The notes below the pieces were generated by a model. The model searched no databases, was not told where the DNA came from, and worked only from the letters and a program-made list of their open reading frames with translations. The translations under genes and the position numbers were made by a program. Below, one piece after another: positions 1 to 6,449 of a stretch of DNA of 9,923 nt. Position 1 is the first letter of the stretch; every line of letters starts with the position of its first letter. This DNA comes from CAVLCC01 sp963624975 (GTDB lineage: Bacteria > Actinomycetota > Coriobacteriia > Coriobacteriales > CADBOM01), in NCBI GenBank assembly GCA_963624975.1, contig CAVFRF010000018.1, forward strand, positions 1 through 9,923. Reading direction: 5' to 3'.

Positions 1-1151
1 GAGCTGGCGTTCTCGCCCCTGGTGGCGCGCAGCTCGCCGTCGGGGCTGGTGCCCGACCTCACGAGCGAGAGCACGCTTAGCACCTGCGTGCCGTCGAACC
101 TCATATCGGCCGGACGCGCGTACAGGCCGTCGGTCTTGGCAGATGCCTTCTTGGCGGCGGCCTCCACCTCGTCGGTGTAGCGCGAGGCATCGTCGAACAG
201 CGACCTGGGCTCCACGAGCACGGTGAGCGCTTTGGGAGAGAGGAAGTCGGTGGGCATCGACGTGCCCTCGAACAGGAAGGGGATGTACTGCGCCTGCGAC
301 CCGCTCATGCCCAGCAGCACCATCTGCTCCAGCTCGGCCTCCACCTCGTAGGTGAGCGCGCCCGCGCGCTTGAGCTTGGCCTTGGCCGACTGCACGTCGT
401 GCTCCCCTACCACCACCTCGATGGCGGGATACACCGACACCTCGTCGAGGTCGGCCACGGTCTGCCCGGTAGAGGGCACGATCTTGCGGATGCGGTCCAC
501 GTCGTCGCCGAAGAACTCGATGCGCACCGGATACGCCGCATCCGACCCGAACACGTCCATCGCGTCGCCATGCACCGAGAAGGTGCCCGGCTCCGCCGCG
601 ATGTCCTCGCGTCGGTAGCCCAGGTGCTCCATCTGCGCCGGCATCTGCTCGTATTCGAGCACTTCCGCGACATCGGAGCCGGTTCTGCGGGCGATGTCGG
701 ACCCCACGGGCTGCTCGCCGCAGGCGAACCTCAGCGGGTCGAGCACCGTCTTGTCCACCGGCGGGTAGAGCCTCATGAGCGAACGTGTGGAGGCCACGAC
801 CACCTTGCAGTCTCCCATGTGCAGCGCCGAGAGCGCATGCAGCCTCTCGCCCACGACCCTTCCGCTCACGTCCTTGTCCGACCACGGGTAGCTGTCTTCC
901 AGCGGGAAACGCAGCACGATATCGCGGCCGAGATAGAGCCTAAGCCCGTTGGCCAGGCGCTTGGCGGCCTCCTCGCCCGACACCACCACGAGCATCGGCC
1001 GCGGGTTCCTGCGGAACACGGCCGCGAGCACGAGCGAGCGCACGTTGGGCGGCATCGCGAAAGAAGCGTTCGAACCGCTGTCGAGAAGGGCGAACAGCTC
1101 GCCGGCATCTCGGCTGGCGCGAAGCGCAGATATAACGGGATCGATGAGCAT
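1..1151 (-). CDS. mfd: Transcription-repair coupling factor Mfd, N-terminal 383 residues (3' part outside window)
   Basis: Mfd is an ATP-dependent translocase that removes RNA polymerase stalled at DNA lesions and recruits UvrA for nucleotide excision repair. Only the N-terminal UvrB-homology part is visible; the RNA polymerase-binding and translocase domains would lie beyond base 1. The family signature is clear: GYRREDIAAEPGTFSVHG (residues 178-195) followed by DVF, then YPVRIEFFGDDVDRIRKI (207-224), and SVYPAIEV (239-246). As is usual for Mfd, this region shows no Walker motif. I chose the ATG at 1151-1149. It has a modest ribosome-binding site (GAAGGGA about 12 nt upstream) and is followed by a typical Mfd N-terminus (MLIDPVISALRAS). 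The gene diverges from nth, and a perfect TATAAT lies about 80 bp upstream. The frame is open to the window edge without a stop. Family identity is firm; the exact start is less so. Confidence 0.94.
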   Translation of the reverse strand, partial: MLIDPVISALRASRDAGELFALLDSGSNASFAMPPNVRSLVLAAVFRRNPRPMLVVVSGEEAAKRLANGLRLYLGRDIVLRFPLEDSYPWSDKDVSGRVVGERLHALSALHMGDCKVVVASTRSLMRLYPPVDKTVLDPLRFACGEQPVGSDIARRTGSDVAEVLEYEQMPAQMEHLGYRREDIAAEPGTFSVHGDAMDVFGSDAAYPVRIEFFGDDVDRIRKIVPSTGQTVADLDEVSVYPAIEVVVGEHDVQSAKAKLKRAGALTYEVEAELEQMVLLGMSGSQAQYIPFLFEGTSMPTDFLSPKALTVLVEPRSLFDDASRYTDEVEAAAKKASAKTDGLYARPADMRFDGTQVLSVLSLVRSGTSPDGELRATRGENAS

Positions 1152-1178
1152 GCGGGGCGCGTTCCCTTCGTTCGAATC

Positions 1179-1201
1179 GTGCCGCCCTGGCTGGCGGGCA
1201 C
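1179..1201 (-). other. Imperfect hairpin in the predicted mfd leader
   Basis: On the minus strand GTGC-CGCC pairs with GGCG-GCAC. This gives eight base pairs interrupted by one bulged C, around a six-base loop. It lies between the TATAAT candidate and the mfd start, so it would be in the mRNA leader. No run of T follows it, so it is not a standard intrinsic terminator. It could be an RNA structure affecting translation, or chance in GC-rich DNA. Confidence 0.3.
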
Positions 1202-1227
1202 GCCGTTCAAGAATGTTTTCTGCGAAG

Positions 1228-1233
1228 ATTATA
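1228..1233 (-). promoter_or_regulatory. Candidate -10 element (TATAAT) for mfd
   Basis: Read leftward, the intergenic region contains a perfect sigma-70-type TATAAT hexamer, in a short AT-rich patch within otherwise GC-rich DNA. The -35 position at 16-18 nt spacing shows no good match to TTGACA, and there is no extended TG. Transcription would start near 1221 and leave a leader of about 70 nt before the mfd ATG. The assignment rests on the hexamer, its position and gene orientation only. Confidence 0.45.
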
Positions 1234-1268
1234 GTTGCTGCACGGTAGTGCCCGGTCTCCGTATTCCG

Positions 1269-1277
1269 TGATACGAT
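1269..1277 (+). promoter_or_regulatory. Candidate extended -10 promoter (TGATACGAT) for nth
   Basis: TG-A-TACGAT fits the extended -10 consensus (TGnTATAAT) with two changes in the hexamer. No convincing -35 is seen at 16-18 nt, which extended -10 promoters can tolerate. The start point would be near 1284, leaving a leader of about 63 nt before the nth ATG at 1347. That leader contains a short hairpin at 1288-1307 (AGCAGGG / CCCCGCT with one mismatch). The element lies back to back with the mfd TATAAT, so the two promoters would share the DNA between them. Confidence 0.4.
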
Positions 1278-1346
1278 AGCCGGGTCGAGCAGGGTGAAGG
1301 CCCCGCTGCAACAGGAAATCACACGAGAACCGAGGCGGCAGATAGC

Positions 1347-2036
1347 ATGTCAACCAGGCCCAACACCACCAGGAAGCGCAAGCCCGGCAAGGCGGTTATG
1401 GAAAGGGCCATGGAGCTGAGCCGGCGCCTGGCAGAACTCTATCCGGACTACCGCGGATTTCTGGAGTCGCGCAACCCGTTCGAGCTGCTCGTGGCCGTGA
1501 TGCTGTCGGCGCAGACCACCGACAAGGCCGTCAACCGCGTAACTCCGGAGCTGTTCGACCGCTGGCCCGACGCGCAGCATCTAGCCGAGGCCAGTCCAAC
1601 CGACGTGCTGGAGGTCATCAGGACGCTGGGGCTGGCCAAGTCGAAGGCGGGACGCTGCGTGGCATGCGCGCAGATGCTCGTGGCAGAGTACGGCGGCGAG
1701 GTGCCGTGCGACCTCGAGGAGCTGCAGAAGCTCCCCGGCATCGGGCGCAAGTCGGCCAACGTCGTGATGTGCGATGCATTCGGGATAGCCGAGGGCGTGG
1801 CGGTCGACACGCACGTGGGGCGCATCGCCAGGCGCATGGGCTTCTCCACATGCACCGATCCTTCCAACGTCGAGAAGGACATCCTGCTCATCTTCCCCAA
1901 GAGCGAATGGCACTGCATCAACAAGCGCTGGATAATGCTCGGCCGCGAATACTGCAGCGCGCGCAATCCAAAGTGCGCCGATTGCCCCGTGCAGGATATC
2001 TGCCCTTCGGCAGGCAAGGCCAGCATGCCTAGCTAG
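1347..2036 (+). CDS. nth: Endonuclease III (DNA glycosylase / AP lyase)
   Basis: Base-excision repair enzyme that removes oxidised pyrimidines and cuts the abasic site by beta-elimination. The 229-residue protein has the whole family signature. The helix-hairpin-helix LPGIGRKSANVV (129-140) carries the Schiff-base lysine K135. VAVDTHVGRI (151-160) carries the catalytic aspartate D154. A C-terminal [4Fe-4S] motif C-x6-C-x2-C-x5-C uses C203, C210, C213 and C219. Length is close to the family norm (E. coli Nth has 211 residues), with a short basic N-terminal extension (about residues 3-15) before the first helix. The ATG at 1347 is preceded by GAGG about 11 nt upstream. It is the only rightward gene in the window, divergent from mfd. 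Its TAG stop (2034-2036) overlaps the stop of the convergent RNase HI-CoaBC gene, and no terminator hairpin is visible after it. Confidence 0.97.
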   Translation: MSTRPNTTRKRKPGKAVMERAMELSRRLAELYPDYRGFLESRNPFELLVAVMLSAQTTDKAVNRVTPELFDRWPDAQHLAEASPTDVLEVIRTLGLAKSKAGRCVACAQMLVAEYGGEVPCDLEELQKLPGIGRKSANVVMCDAFGIAEGVAVDTHVGRIARRMGFSTCTDPSNVEKDILLIFPKSEWHCINKRWIMLGREYCSARNPKCADCPVQDICPSAGKASMPS

Positions 2037-3937
2037 CCGCAGATAGCCTTCTCCACCCGGTCCATCACCAGCTGGGCCACGCGCCTCTTGGATACCACTC
2101 CCGAATCCTCGACTCCGTCGTGCGATACCAGCCACACCCTGTTGTCATGGGTGCCGAACCCAAGCGCTGGGTCCGACACGTCGTTTGCCACCACGAGGTC
2201 GGCGTTCTTGGACTCCAGCTTGTCGGTCGCATAGGCCACAACGTCGCCGGTCTCGGCCGCGAATCCCACCACGAACCTGTCGCCCTTGCCTGCCGCGAGG
2301 GTCTTGAGGATGTCAGGATTGCGCACCAGCTCCATATCGAACCCGCCCGCGTCGTTGGGCTGCATGGCGCAGCGCCCCGAATCGAGGTCGGACTTCTTGA
2401 TCTTGCCGCTAGTTGGATTGGCCGGCCTGAAGTCGGCGACGGCCGCGCAGAACACCGCCGCGTCGCAATCGTCGAACGCCTCCTGCGAAGCCTCCAGCAT
2501 CTGCTGCGCGGTCTGCACGTGCACGGTCTGCACCCCGGCGGGGTCGGCGATCGAGACGGGGCCTTGCACCAGCACAACCTCGGCACCGCGCGCGGCAGCC
2601 TCCTCGGCGATGAGCTTGCCCGTGATGCCGCTCGACCTGTTGCCGATGTAGCGCACAGGGTCTATGGGCTCGTGCGTGGGACCGCTGGTGATCATGACCT
2701 TCTTGCCCAGGAGGCTCTGCGACCTGGCAAGCTCTGTCAGCACCGCATCGGCGATGTGCTCTATGTCGGCCAGGCGGCCGGCACCGCTGTCGCCGCAGCT
2801 CAGATAGCCGCTGTCGGGCTCGACGATGCGGGCGCCTCCGTCGCGAAGCTTCGCAAGCGATGCCTGCGTCTTCTCGTTCTCCCACATGTTGGTGTTCATG
2901 GCGGGGGCTATCACGAGCGGAGCCGTGCAAGCCAGCACCGTGGTTGTGAGCAGGTCGTCGGCGATTCCATACGCGAGCTTGGCCATCACGTTGGCCGTGC
3001 AGGGCGCCACAAGCACCGCGTCGGCCTCCTTGGCCAGCGATATGTGGTGGATGGGAGCCTCGGCGGAATCGAAAAGCTCGACCGCCACCTCCTCGTTGGT
3101 GAGCGCCCTGAATGTCGCGGGACCCACGAACTGGGTAGCATGCTCGGTCATGCACACCTTGACACGAGCGCCCGCCTTCTGCAGTAGCCTCACGATCTCG
3201 CAGGCCTTGTACACCGCGATGCATCCCGTTACGCCAACCAGCACGGTCTTGCCGGCGATGCTCGACGGCACGGCAGCGGGCTCGGGCGCAACCGCAACCT
3301 GCGGCTTCCCCGCCTCGCGAACAGCGGCCTCGCCGGCGGCAGGTGCCGCATCGGCTCCGCCCGCAAGCGCCTCGAATGCCGCGGCGGCAAACGCCGAGGC
3401 TTCCTCGGGAGTGGCATCCGGCGAAGCATCGGCTGCATCTGCAACGTCAGCAGCAACGTCGCCGCCATCCACGGCAGCCGCATCGAACAGGCTTCCCGGC
3501 TCGTCTCCGAACCTCACCTTGAACGCCCCCACGGGACGTCCGAGGTCGAGCACCTTGTTCACCAGCGCATCGGGCTCTTTGTTGAAGCTGCGCAGCGCAT
3601 GCTCCAGCGAGAACTCGTCGAACCTGCCGGCCAGCTCCTTGACCTTTGCGCACAGCGGCTTGAGCACGTCGCTCTTGACCTTGTAGGCGCCGTTGACCTG
3701 CTTGACCATCAGCTCGCTGTCGGCGATGCACCTGATCGATCGCACGCCCAGCGCCAGCGCGTTTTGCAGACCCCATATAATGGCCTTGTACTCGGCCTCG
3801 TTGTTGGTGCCCTTGCCGATCGGCCATCCGCCGTTGGCGACGGGGCTTCCATCAAGGGTTATAGAAAAGCCGATGGCGGACGGCCCTGGATTTCCACGGC
3901 TTCCGCCATCGGTGTTGATCGTATATGTTTGACCCAA
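2033..3937 (-). CDS. coaBC: RNase HI-CoaBC fusion (ribonuclease HI / phosphopantothenoylcysteine decarboxylase / phosphopantothenate-cysteine ligase)
   Basis: A 634-residue fusion of three activities. Residues 1-135 are an RNase HI of the short type without the basic protrusion, as in mycobacterial Rv2228c. Its acidic residues are D10 (NTDGGSRGNPG), E49 (TNNEAEY), D73 (IADSE) and D123 (FNKEPDAL). Residues about 140-225 form a low-complexity Ala/Asp/Glu/Pro linker. Residues 228-405 are CoaC, the FMN-dependent decarboxylase: GVTGCIAVYKA, active-site H298 (HHIS), PAMN (345-348) and catalytic C381 (LSCGDSGAGR). Residues 410-634 are CoaB, the CTP-type ligase: SGPTHEPIDPVRYIGNRSSG (418-437), AAVADFRP, KIKK, GFAAETGD and VANDV. 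CoaBC makes 4'-phosphopantetheine on the way to coenzyme A; RNase HI degrades RNA in RNA-DNA hybrids. The start is TTG at 3937, chosen because AAGGA lies 9 nt upstream, an in-frame stop lies just before, and the RNase fold begins at once. The preceding gene ends 4 nt away. No ATG lies in the linker. Domain identities are firm; any functional link is unknown. Confidence 0.95.
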   Translation of the reverse strand: MGQTYTINTDGGSRGNPGPSAIGFSITLDGSPVANGGWPIGKGTNNEAEYKAIIWGLQNALALGVRSIRCIADSELMVKQVNGAYKVKSDVLKPLCAKVKELAGRFDEFSLEHALRSFNKEPDALVNKVLDLGRPVGAFKVRFGDEPGSLFDAAAVDGGDVAADVADAADASPDATPEEASAFAAAAFEALAGGADAAPAAGEAAVREAGKPQVAVAPEPAAVPSSIAGKTVLVGVTGCIAVYKACEIVRLLQKAGARVKVCMTEHATQFVGPATFRALTNEEVAVELFDSAEAPIHHISLAKEADAVLVAPCTANVMAKLAYGIADDLLTTTVLACTAPLVIAPAMNTNMWENEKTQASLAKLRDGGARIVEPDSGYLSCGDSGAGRLADIEHIADAVLTELARSQSLLGKKVMITSGPTHEPIDPVRYIGNRSSGITGKLIAEEAAARGAEVVLVQGPVSIADPAGVQTVHVQTAQQMLEASQEAFDDCDAAVFCAAVADFRPANPTSGKIKKSDLDSGRCAMQPNDAGGFDMELVRNPDILKTLAAGKGDRFVVGFAAETGDVVAYATDKLESKNADLVVANDVSDPALGFGTHDNRVWLVSHDGVEDSGVVSKRRVAQLVMDRVEKAICG

Positions 3938-3941
3938 TTGG

Positions 3942-4655
3942 CTATTCCTTCTCGACTATGAGCAGCCTGTGGCACTGGGGGCACTTCGTGATCTCGGGGC
4001 CGGAGTGCAGCTGCATCAGCTTGCCTTCCGGAAACTCCACCCTGCAGGCGGAGCAATGCGTGCCCTGCAGCACGCCCACGCCGATGCCGCCCTTTGCCTT
4101 CACGGTCTTGACGTATTCTTCCAGCAGCTCGGGAGAGAGCTTGGAGGCCACCTTTTCGTGGCTGGCCTTAAGCTCGGCCATCTTGGACTTCACGGAGTCC
4201 TCGGCGTTTGCGATGCGGGAGCGAAGCTCGGCTTCCTGTGCCTCGTGCTTCTTGGTGGCCTCGACCACCTGGTCTTCCAGAGCCGAGATCTTCTCGGACC
4301 TCTCCACCAGCTTGTCGTGCTGGAACTCCACCTTGTCGCGGCGCTTGGCCACGCCCTCGAGGTCGCGGGTGAGCCTGTCTGCGATCCTGAAGTCGGTGTT
4401 GGCGTCTATCTCGGCCTGCAGGTCCTTGGCCCTCTTGGATAGCTGAGCGTCCTCGTCGGAGAGCTTCTCCATCTCGACCTCGCAGTTGGAGCGCAGGGCC
4501 GATATCTGCTTGGACTTCTCCTCGATCTCGGAGAGCACCTTCACGACCTTCGCCAGAGCCTCTCGCTCCGGTATGTCGTGCAGCTTCTTCGATATTCTAA
4601 GCATCTCGAGGTCGACATGCTGAAGTTCCCTAAGCAGACTAGCTTCGCTCATCAT
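3942..4655 (-). CDS. C4 zinc-ribbon coiled-coil protein (zf-RING_7 / DUF164 family)
   Basis: A 237-residue protein of the family that includes mycobacterial Rv2229c and Helicobacter pylori HP0958 (FlgZ). The precise role in actinobacteria is not established. Residues about 8-175 are rich in Lys, Glu, Ala, Leu, Arg and Ser in a heptad-like pattern with almost no Pro or Gly, as expected for a long antiparallel coiled-coil hairpin. The C-terminal ribbon has two CxxC knuckles, CSAC (201-204) and CPQC (225-228), within THCSACRVEFPEGK and ITKCPQCHRLLIVEKE. I chose the first of two tandem ATGs (4655), which overlaps the nif3 stop as ATGA and has AGGGA 7 nt upstream; the second ATG is possible. A longer frame back to 4859 exists, but it overlaps the conserved C-terminus of nif3 and shows no family similarity. 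It is translationally coupled to nif3 and lies 4 nt before the RNase HI fusion. A nucleic-acid-binding or adaptor role is inference only. Confidence 0.9.
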   Translation of the reverse strand: MMSEASLLRELQHVDLEMLRISKKLHDIPEREALAKVVKVLSEIEEKSKQISALRSNCEVEMEKLSDEDAQLSKRAKDLQAEIDANTDFRIADRLTRDLEGVAKRRDKVEFQHDKLVERSEKISALEDQVVEATKKHEAQEAELRSRIANAEDSVKSKMAELKASHEKVASKLSPELLEEYVKTVKAKGGIGVGVLQGTHCSACRVEFPEGKLMQLHSGPEITKCPQCHRLLIVEKE

Positions 4656-5497
4656 CTCACCATCCCTGGTTGCCACCAGAACAAGTCCGGTTCGAGCACG
4701 CATACCTTGCGCCCGAACACCGCGTGCTCGCCGACCGCCTTCGCAAGCGCGTCCAGAAGCGGCCGCTCCGACACATCGTGGCCGAGGCAGATGATGCATT
4801 TGCCAGCTGCCGCAACCTCGCAAGCTTTGTGATAGGACATCTCGCCGGTAATCACGCAATCGACGTTCGAATTAACTATAGCACTGGCCAAAGAGGAACT
4901 CGACCCATTAAGCATGCCGATGGAGCGCAGCGTGCGGTGCGAATCGCCCCATACCCTCGGAAAGGTCTCGAAGGCGTCGGCGCATCGCTGCGCCAGCCAT
5001 TCCAGCGTGGGCGAAACGCCTTCGGGAAGCACGCCCGTGCATCCGAACGGCGGCAGGCCGTCGTCTTCGCTGACGAAGCCCCCGGTGTAGGTGAGGCCCA
5101 CCGTGTCGATGATCGACTCCAGCGCAAGCGGCGATCTGTCGAGGTTGGTGTGCATCGAGATGAGCGACACCCCGTTCCCGATGGCTGCCAGCACGCGTGC
5201 AGCCGAATCGGTGCCGCCATGAGAGCGGTCGACGATTCGCTCGGGAGGGTCGAGGAAAACGGGATGGTGAGTGAGCAGCACGTTGCAGCCGGCTTCGGCC
5301 GCGCGCTCGATCGTGACCTCGTGGGGATCGAGCGCTATCGCTACGCCCTCGACCACGTCGGTGGAATCTCCGACGGTCAGCCCGCACTTGTCCCACGGCT
5401 CGCAATGTTGTTTGGGGAAGATGTTGAAGAGGTATTCCTCGAGCTTGCCCACCGTGCCATATTGGCTCGAAACGTCGTCGACATCCACGAATTCCAT
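4652..5497 (-). CDS. Nif3-like dinuclear metal-binding protein (DUF34, YbgI/Rv2230c family)
   Basis: A 281-residue member of the NIF3/DUF34 family, which forms toroidal oligomers with a two-metal site in each subunit. These proteins are often labelled GTP cyclohydrolase I type 2, but the physiological activity is unsettled. Family motifs are all present: EPWDKCGLTVGD (33-44), the metal ligands LLTHHPVF (H77, H78), SMHTNLD (H116, D120), TGEMSYHKACEVA (218-230) and GHDVSERPLLDAL (H240, E244). At 281 residues it is longer than E. coli YbgI (247) and clearly shorter than members with an inserted PII-like domain (about 370 or more), so it probably has only a small insertion around residues 135-195. 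I chose ATG 5497 because GAGAGGGG lies directly upstream. In-frame ATGs at 5521 and 5533 would place that site inside the gene. It follows an 85-bp gap, the longest in the leftward gene run, and overlaps the next gene by 4 nt. Confidence 0.92.
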   Translation of the reverse strand: MEFVDVDDVSSQYGTVGKLEEYLFNIFPKQHCEPWDKCGLTVGDSTDVVEGVAIALDPHEVTIERAAEAGCNVLLTHHPVFLDPPERIVDRSHGGTDSAARVLAAIGNGVSLISMHTNLDRSPLALESIIDTVGLTYTGGFVSEDDGLPPFGCTGVLPEGVSPTLEWLAQRCADAFETFPRVWGDSHRTLRSIGMLNGSSSSLASAIVNSNVDCVITGEMSYHKACEVAAAGKCIICLGHDVSERPLLDALAKAVGEHAVFGRKVCVLEPDLFWWQPGMVR

Positions 5498-5562
5498 GCT
5501 CGCCCCTCTCGTGATATGCATCTGCTGCGCCAAGCTCCGCTACCGGCGGTGCCTGCGCTTGC

Positions 5563-5575
5563 CTTCGCCCCGAAG
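5563..5575 (-). other. Short hairpin in the 85-bp gap between the PHP gene and nif3
   Basis: CTTCG-GGG-CGAAG is a perfect 5-bp stem with a 3-base loop, starting 7 nt after the PHP-gene stop codon. No T-run follows, so it is too weak to call a terminator. A second 4-bp inverted repeat (CCGC/GCGG) lies further along. I see no good promoter in the gap: a TTGGCG exists but has no -10 at normal spacing. The gap may mark mRNA processing or partial termination, or may be ordinary spacer. Confidence 0.25.
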
Positions 5576-5582
5576 TTTCCCG

Positions 5583-6446
5583 CTAGAGCCCGATGTAGCG
5601 CCTCCCGCCATCGGAGGTGGGCACCGCCACCCGGTCGTAGCCCGCCTGGCGCATCACCTCGTACGCGTCGGCGATGCGGTCGCCCACCCTGCCGGGGGTA
5701 TGGGCATCTGCTCCCACCGTGCAGTCCACCCCCGCCAATCGGAACTCCCTCAAGAAATCAACGCTTGGAAACTGCTCTGCCACGTCGCGGGTCCATCCCG
5801 AGGTGTTCACCTCGACCATGCGCCCCTTCTCGGCGGCAAGGGCAGCAGCCATTTTGTACGTAGATTCTAGCGCAAAAGCCGACGTGGGCATAAGGCCGAA
5901 CTTCTTTGGCAGGTCCGGATGTGACATTGTAGTGAAGGGGACCTTGCTCGCGCAGGCCTCCATCCACAGGTCGAAGTACTCGCCCCACACGTCGTCTACC
6001 CCGCGCTCGTTCCATCCGTCGATGTAGGCCGGGTCGTCGAAGCACCAGCCGTCGCCCAGCATGTGCACCGACCCCAGCAGCACCGGCACCCCGCAGGTGT
6101 GCTCGATGATGAAGTCCTCGCAGCCCGGCCTCCAGTCGGCCTCGAAGCCAGCGACCACCTCTATGTCGTCGAACGCGGCATCGGCCTCGTGGATCTGGGC
6201 GAGGTAGCCCTCGACCTCAGATTCGGGGATGCTGAAGTCGCAGTTCGGGTCCACGCTGGCGGGCAGCACCATATGCTCGGTGATGGCCAGCGTCTTTATG
6301 CCGCGCTTGCGCGCCTCGTCCACCAGCTGCGCCACGGTGCCCTCGCCATGCCCCGAAAGGTAGGTGTGGCTATGGCAGTCCACCAGTTCCACCCCGCAGC
6401 CCTCGCCCGCAGCTGCGTTTCTGCTATCGAATTCTCCCGCTTCCAT
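5583..6446 (-). CDS. PHP-domain phosphoesterase, histidinol-phosphatase (HisK/HisJ)-like
   Basis: A 287-residue PHP-superfamily metallohydrolase with a full set of expected metal ligands: DCHSHT (H25, H27), ITEH (H58), GFEAD (E102), GSVHML (H128), SHPDL (H176) and GADAHTP (D247, H249). The overall layout matches the HisJ/HisK histidinol-phosphatases, which convert histidinol phosphate to histidinol in histidine synthesis: HxH near the N-terminus, a lid-type insertion around 130-165 rich in Trp, Asp and Tyr, and a C-terminal ADAHTPGRVG. No other his gene is in the window, so another phosphate-ester substrate remains possible. ATG 6446 has AAGGAG 8 nt upstream and lies 3 nt after the cysteine desulfurase stop, which implies coupled translation. 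A GTG at codon 19, just before the fold begins, is a weaker alternative. The first 18 residues look disordered. Superfamily firm; substrate inferred. Confidence 0.87.
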   Translation of the reverse strand: MEAGEFDSRNAAAGEGCGVELVDCHSHTYLSGHGEGTVAQLVDEARKRGIKTLAITEHMVLPASVDPNCDFSIPESEVEGYLAQIHEADAAFDDIEVVAGFEADWRPGCEDFIIEHTCGVPVLLGSVHMLGDGWCFDDPAYIDGWNERGVDDVWGEYFDLWMEACASKVPFTTMSHPDLPKKFGLMPTSAFALESTYKMAAALAAEKGRMVEVNTSGWTRDVAEQFPSVDFLREFRLAGVDCTVGADAHTPGRVGDRIADAYEVMRQAGYDRVAVPTSDGGRRYIGL

Positions 6447-6449
6447 CGG

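Noticed and set aside
866..1210. Leftward open frame of 114 codons beginning upstream of mfd
   Set aside because: It is in a different frame from Mfd, overlaps its conserved N-terminus and has no recognisable content.
399..1271. Rightward open frame of 290 codons opposite mfd
   Set aside because: Opposite a clear Mfd N-terminus and running across the promoter region; His/Arg-rich shadow composition.
2120..3187. Rightward open frame of 355 codons opposite CoaBC
   Set aside because: Antisense to a gene with every catalytic motif intact; His/Gly/Arg-rich composition and no recognisable domain.
4652..4859. Longer N-terminus for the zinc-ribbon protein, giving 305 residues
   Set aside because: The extra residues overlap the conserved C-terminus of nif3 in another frame, show no family similarity, and a good ATGA-coupled start with a ribosome-binding site exists at 4655.
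5498..5533. Upstream ATG starts for nif3 at 5521 and 5533
   Set aside because: The best ribosome-binding site (GAGAGGGG) lies directly before the ATG at 5497, and the extra residues are not typical of the family.
4670..5863. Rightward open frame of 397 codons opposite nif3 and the PHP gene
   Set aside because: It is antisense to two well-supported genes, its composition (rich in Arg, His, Ala) is typical of frames opposite GC-rich coding DNA, and no domain is recognisable.
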